DNA of 12,235 bases from Methanosarcinales archaeon (GTDB taxonomy: Archaea; Halobacteriota; Syntropharchaeia; Alkanophagales; Methanospirareceae), in the NCBI GenBank assembly GCA_003661125.1, contig QMVO01000025.1, positions 1 to 12,235 of the forward strand, given 5' to 3'. This document shows, piece by piece, positions 10,938 to 12,235 of this stretch; within the stretch, counting starts at the first letter, position 1, and each line of letters opens with the position of its first letter. A model generated the notes under the pieces. It had not been told where the DNA came from. It ran no database searches and saw nothing but the letters and a program-made list of their open reading frames with translations. A program made the position numbers and the translations under genes.

Positions 10938-11133
10938 CACGATCCCAAGAATAAGAAAAAGGGCGTAAGTCCTCCGAGCGGTGGCATCGTGCTATAAGCG
11001 TGAAGTAAGTCCACGGTGTGGGCGAAAGTCTGTCTGCTACATAGTTTGCCCGCGATAGTGATGCGGAGCTGAAATAGAGCGTAGCAGAATTTTGAACGAG
11101 TAGGACGCTGGCGATGACGAGGCAGCCGACAGA
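10938..11133 (+). ncRNA. Candidate structured RNA 1
   Basis: A 200-base stretch with no convincing reading frame and more G/C than its neighbours. Stems seen: CACGAT/ATCGTG (10938-10943/10986-10991); CGTG/CACG (10999-11002/11012-11015); TCTGCTAC/GTAGCAGA (11033-11040/11081-11088), 8 bp; CCGC/GCGG (11050-11053/11063-11066), which competes with GTGGGC/GCCCGC (11018-11023/11048-11053); and TCTGT/ACAGA (11029-11033/11129-11133) closing the second half. GTAAGTCC occurs twice (10965, 11006). I do not recognise a known RNA class, and no promoter is certain. Strand is assumed from the neighbours. Confidence 0.4.
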
Positions 11134-11135
11134 AA

Positions 11136-11420
11136 ATGAGCGAAAAAAAAGAAGCATTAGCCGCATATTCCAAATTTGGAAAAATTTGGAATCGTTACGT
11201 CTATTGGGGCATCGAAGAATTATTTCGCCGTAAAGTTCCAGCTTCAGTTGTTTATTGGAGTTCGATCCATGATGGCTTTCTCCCTCATCTCATCTGGTCA
11301 ATTGCATGTGGTTATGATATTTGCGATGCCTTCATATGGAATCCTTATGCTCCCAAATGCATCCGTACATCAGACAAAATGTTTTGCTCAAGTGAGGGTA
11401 AAAAAGAATGGAGGACCTGA
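11136..11420 (+). CDS. Unknown protein, 94 aa, between two candidate RNAs
   Basis: ATG 11136 opens 94 codons. The sequence has natural-looking alternation: a basic/aromatic first part (YSKFGKIWNRYVYWGIEELF) and a Trp/Cys/His-rich second part (IWSIACGYDICDAFIWNPYA, with four to five Cys). No SD, and an overlapping frame (start 11176) is also long, so certainty is limited. The five bases before the ATG belong to candidate RNA 1. It might be a true small protein, a decayed gene, or a non-coding part of one larger RNA. Confidence 0.45.
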   Translation: MSEKKEALAAYSKFGKIWNRYVYWGIEELFRRKVPASVVYWSSIHDGFLPHLIWSIACGYDICDAFIWNPYAPKCIRTSDKMFCSSEGKKEWRT

Positions 11421-11489
11421 AGTAAGAACCCCAAGACCGAAAATGATTTTAAGATGCAACTTTTACGTTATAATTGAAAGGAGCTGTTG

Positions 11490-11635
11490 GCAGGCACCCC
11501 CGAACCCGGGTAGGGGCGCAATCCGGGGTTTGTAGGCTGGTTCTGGTGTGTTGCGCCGGCACATCAGAGCTGGTTGAAAGGTAGAGGCTGGCTACCTCTA
11601 CTGAGGGTGCGAGGGTTCGACTCCCTCCCTTTCTC
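11490..11635 (+). ncRNA. Candidate structured RNA 2: kissing-loop hairpins plus tRNA-like domain
   Basis: Hairpin 1: AACCCGG (11503-11509) with CCGGGGTT (11523-11530, one bulged G), loop 11510-11522. Hairpin 2: GTTCTGGTGTG (11540-11550) with CACATCAGAGC (11560-11570), 11 bp with two G.T, loop TTGCGCCGG. The loops hold GGCGCAA (11515-11521) and TTGCGCC (11551-11557), exact complements of 7 bp. Then a tRNA-like fold: GAAAGG/CCTTTC (11576-11581/11628-11633) as acceptor; TAGAGG/CCTCTA (11582-11587/11595-11600) with loop CTGGCTA; a T arm GAGGG/CCCTC (11611-11615/11623-11627) with loop TTCGACT, a canonical T loop. Only 10 bases separate the last two arms, so one arm of a normal tRNA is missing. A T tract ends it, and TTATAAT (11468-11474) is a possible TATA box upstream. 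Confidence 0.6.
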
Positions 11636-11650
11636 TTTTTCCAATATTTT
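11630..11650 (+). terminator. T-rich terminator after RNA 2
   Basis: Pyrimidine tract TTTCTCTTTTTCC followed by ATATTTTT, beginning in the 3' strand of the tRNA-like acceptor. A likely archaeal termination site; it would leave a U-rich 3' end unless processed. Confidence 0.5.
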
Positions 11651-11669
11651 TCACAATATGTAAACGTTC
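11650..11669 (+). promoter_or_regulatory. Shared upstream element, copy 2
   Basis: TTCAC (11650-11654), three bases, then ATGTAAACGTTC (11658-11669); compare 10533-10553. An AT-rich TTTAAA (11673-11678) follows, about 28 bases before the portal ATG, and may be its TATA box. Confidence 0.5.
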
Positions 11670-11703
11670 AGTTTAAATCTTTCAAGCATCATTTATTTCC
11701 GAT

Positions 11704-12235
11704 ATGAAGGATTATCCAATTTTCATAGGTTCAGATATCAGAGTAAAAGGAATAACAGAACGAATTGACAGCAATAGCCAGACAACAAAAAAAATATGGC
11801 TCGATGCCAAACGCCGAGCAATTGAGGACAATTCTGTAAATCGTTCAATTGCTTATAGCATCGATTCTCTTGCCAGATTAATCATCAAAGTAGAAACATT
11901 CAGTATCTTAGGCGATTACGAAATCCACAGTAATGACGATGAAAAACATGCTGAACTAATCGCAAAAATAAAGCAATTCATTGATGACATCGCGCTAATG
12001 AAATTATTCCGACAATCATTCCCAAGCGTGAAAGTTCATGGACGTATTTTTTTCCAAAAAATATACGAGAACGAAAAAATAAGAACAGTCGGTAAGCCTC
12101 GAAAACTAAAAACTTTGCAACAGCTCCCTTCTGTTCAGAAATTTGTCAATCCTTTCGATCAATCTGATTTCTATTTATATCAGAACATCGAGATTAAAAG
12201 CGATTGGCGAAATCCTAACGACCATAGAACAAAGA
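11704..12235 (+). CDS. Portal-like protein, N-terminal 177 aa, continues beyond window
   Basis: ATG 11704 opens a frame that is uninterrupted to the window end. Early residues show 'VNRSIAYSIDSLARLIIKVE' and 'LIAKIKQFIDDIALMKLFRQ', then 'SFPSVKVHGRIFFQKIYENE' and 'LKTLQQLPSVQKFVNPFDQS'. This is the helical clip/wing layout of phage portal proteins, where an N-terminal helical domain is followed by a region describing a folded stem ('G..FF.K.Y' then 'L..L....V....P.D'). The portal is the dodecameric ring through which TerL pumps DNA, and it normally follows terL. Here the distance is extended by the IS element and the RNA interval. Family call is by pattern, so moderate confidence. Confidence 0.65.
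   Translation, partial: MKDYPIFIGSDIRVKGITERIDSNSQTTKKIWLDAKRRAIEDNSVNRSIAYSIDSLARLIIKVETFSILGDYEIHSNDDEKHAELIAKIKQFIDDIALMKLFRQSFPSVKVHGRIFFQKIYENEKIRTVGKPRKLKTLQQLPSVQKFVNPFDQSDFYLYQNIEIKSDWRNPNDHRTK

Noticed and set aside
10938..11133. RNase P RNA
   Set aside because: GTGAAGTAAGTCC and GATGA...CGACAGAA loosely resemble conserved blocks CR-I and CR-IV/V, but the GGAAAGTCC and GGCTTA signatures are absent and the spacing is too short.
11176..11535. Overlapping 119-aa ORF
   Set aside because: It overlaps the 94-aa ORF and reads into the kissing-loop hairpins, where the peptide becomes Pro/Gly/Arg-rich translation of stem DNA. No start signal.
11136..11640. A tmRNA (ssrA) gene
   Set aside because: The tRNA-like part has both acceptor strands side by side and a D-like arm with a stem, unlike tmRNA where the body separates the acceptor strands. 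No tag-like short ORF ending in AA-rich residues is seen, and archaea are not known to have tmRNA.
11540..11640. Viral attachment site (3' end of a host tRNA gene)
   Set aside because: A T arm plus acceptor strand could be an attP core, but the complementary 5' acceptor strand is directly adjacent and the site lies inside the structural gene block, not at an edge. Without the host genome this cannot be fully excluded.

Overview
This window looks like part of the genome of an archaeal tailed virus (Caudoviricetes-like) or a provirus, most plausibly from a euryarchaeal host. The case for Archaea rests on a 5'-truncated transcription factor B (TFB) homologue at the left edge, BRE/TATA promoters with short or absent leaders, strong AGGAGGTGA Shine-Dalgarno (SD) sites and T-rich terminator tracts. 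The case for a tailed virus rests on a terminase small and large subunit pair and a portal-like gene running off the right edge. All supported genes are on the + strand. The host group is inference; I see no host marker other than TFB.

Layout. 1-1976: TFB fragment, a protein with a possible winged helix whose coding sequence holds six copies of an inverted 9-mer (GTTRGTAAG), a Myb/SANT-like HTH plus zinc-finger protein, and an unknown gene. 2011-6725: after a clear BRE/TATA promoter, a long run of small accessory genes (44-282 aa). They include a ribbon-helix-helix regulator, small zinc-ribbon proteins, a membrane zinc protein and a secreted, sequon-rich protein. Many are preceded by the same translation-start cassette, and four G/C hairpins of one family recur in front of such cassettes. 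6753-8545: promoter and terminase operon (terS/terL overlap). 8559-9896: an IS200/IS605-family (IS1341-type) element carrying only tnpB, with matching left and right hairpins and a structured 3' end that looks like an omegaRNA. 9914-10922: five small genes, two preceded by a 30-bp direct repeat. 10923-11703: an unusual GC-rich interval with a candidate structured RNA, a 94-aa ORF, then a second candidate RNA with two hairpins able to form a 7-bp loop-loop (kissing) contact, followed by a tRNA-like fold that has T and D-like arms but is one arm short. 11704-12235: start of a portal-like gene.

How the parts may work together. The left half resembles an early/regulatory block whose genes share a standard translation module and may have been shuffled as cassettes. 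The terminase and portal genes form the DNA-packaging module, interrupted by the TnpB element and by the RNA-rich interval. The strongest candidate for something undescribed is the RNA-rich interval at 10.92-11.64 kb, above all the kissing-loop plus tRNA-like RNA at about 11490-11635.
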